Source: Chloroflexota bacterium | GTDB lineage: Bacteria > Chloroflexota > Limnocylindria > Limnocylindrales > Limnocylindraceae | Assembly (NCBI GenBank): GCA_947483025.1 | Contig: CANKMK010000002.1 | Coordinates: forward strand, 1 to 23,557 | Reading direction: 5' to 3' | DNA length: 23,557 nucleotides | Shown: positions 23,528 to 23,557 of the stretch, one piece after another | Numbering within the stretch: the first letter of the stretch is position 1 | Layout of the letters: each line of letters starts with the position of its first letter | Program-made: the position numbers and the translations under genes | The notes under the pieces: generated by a model | The model's input: only the letters and a program-made list of their open reading frames with translations | Told to the model about the DNA's origin: nothing | Databases searched by the model: none

Positions 23528-23557
23528 GGATCCCACGCATGAGCATGGAGCAGGAGA

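Noticed and set aside
1..23557. CRISPR array, tRNA, rRNA, insertion sequence or prophage
   Set aside because: No regular direct repeats, no cloverleaf-like or rRNA segments, and no transposase, integrase or phage motifs seen by eye on either strand.

Overview
The window is about 23.6 kb of GC-rich (roughly 60% by eye) bacterial chromosome, packed with ordinary housekeeping and cofactor genes. I see no phage genes, insertion sequences, tRNA, rRNA or CRISPR arrays. Neighbouring genes abut or overlap almost everywhere (ATGA, GTGA, TAATG and TAAATG junctions; convergent genes with zero spacing). No stretch over 300 bases lacks a gene; the longest gap is the 115 bases at 15441-15555. The markers are coenzyme F420 biosynthesis with F420-type oxidoreductases, an actinobacterial-type homodimeric pyruvate dehydrogenase E1, and the SCO1664 / DUF3090 / MSMEG_4193-type phosphatase trio. 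Together they point to Actinomycetota or, more likely in my view, a compact-genome Chloroflexota (Limnocylindria-like). The Chloroflexota call is inference, based on the trio and F420 genes occurring there and on cofE being fused to cofC instead of to an FbiB-type nitroreductase domain.

Layout. 1-1908 (minus): DUF971 protein, then polyphosphate kinase running off the left edge. 1980-3125 (plus): YibE/F-type membrane protein. 3126-5623 (minus): trxB, sensor-less histidine kinase, OmpR-type regulator. 5663-9412 (minus): F420 block of PPOX-fold protein, FGD-like luciferase-fold enzyme, cofD, cofC-cofE fusion. 9480-11588 (plus): deoD, second luciferase-fold enzyme, small zinc-ribbon membrane protein. 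11585-12714 (minus): nicotinamidase, membrane-anchored SRPBCC protein. 12753-15440 (plus): aceE. 15556-18997 (plus): FTR1-type iron permease and a complete NMT1/THI5-type ABC importer. 19009-23483 (minus): fumC, pyrophosphate-type phosphofructokinase, phosphomutase-like protein, DUF3090 protein, SCO1664 kinase-like protein.

How the parts fit. The F420 block makes and probably uses the cofactor: CofD forms the F420-0 skeleton from a CofC-activated phosphate donor, CofE adds glutamates, and the two oxidoreductases are likely users. FbiC and a dehydro-F420 reductase must be elsewhere. The right-hand operon joins central carbon metabolism (fumarase, reversible PPi-dependent glycolytic step) to an uncharacterised kinase/phosphomutase trio. 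The trxB operon couples disulfide redox to a two-component system with no sensing domain of its own.

The points I find most worth a second look are the cofC-cofE fusion, the PPi signature of the phosphofructokinase and its linkage to the unknown trio, the trxB-kinase-regulator operon, two near-identical leaderless promoters, and the cluster of inverted repeats in front of the iron permease.
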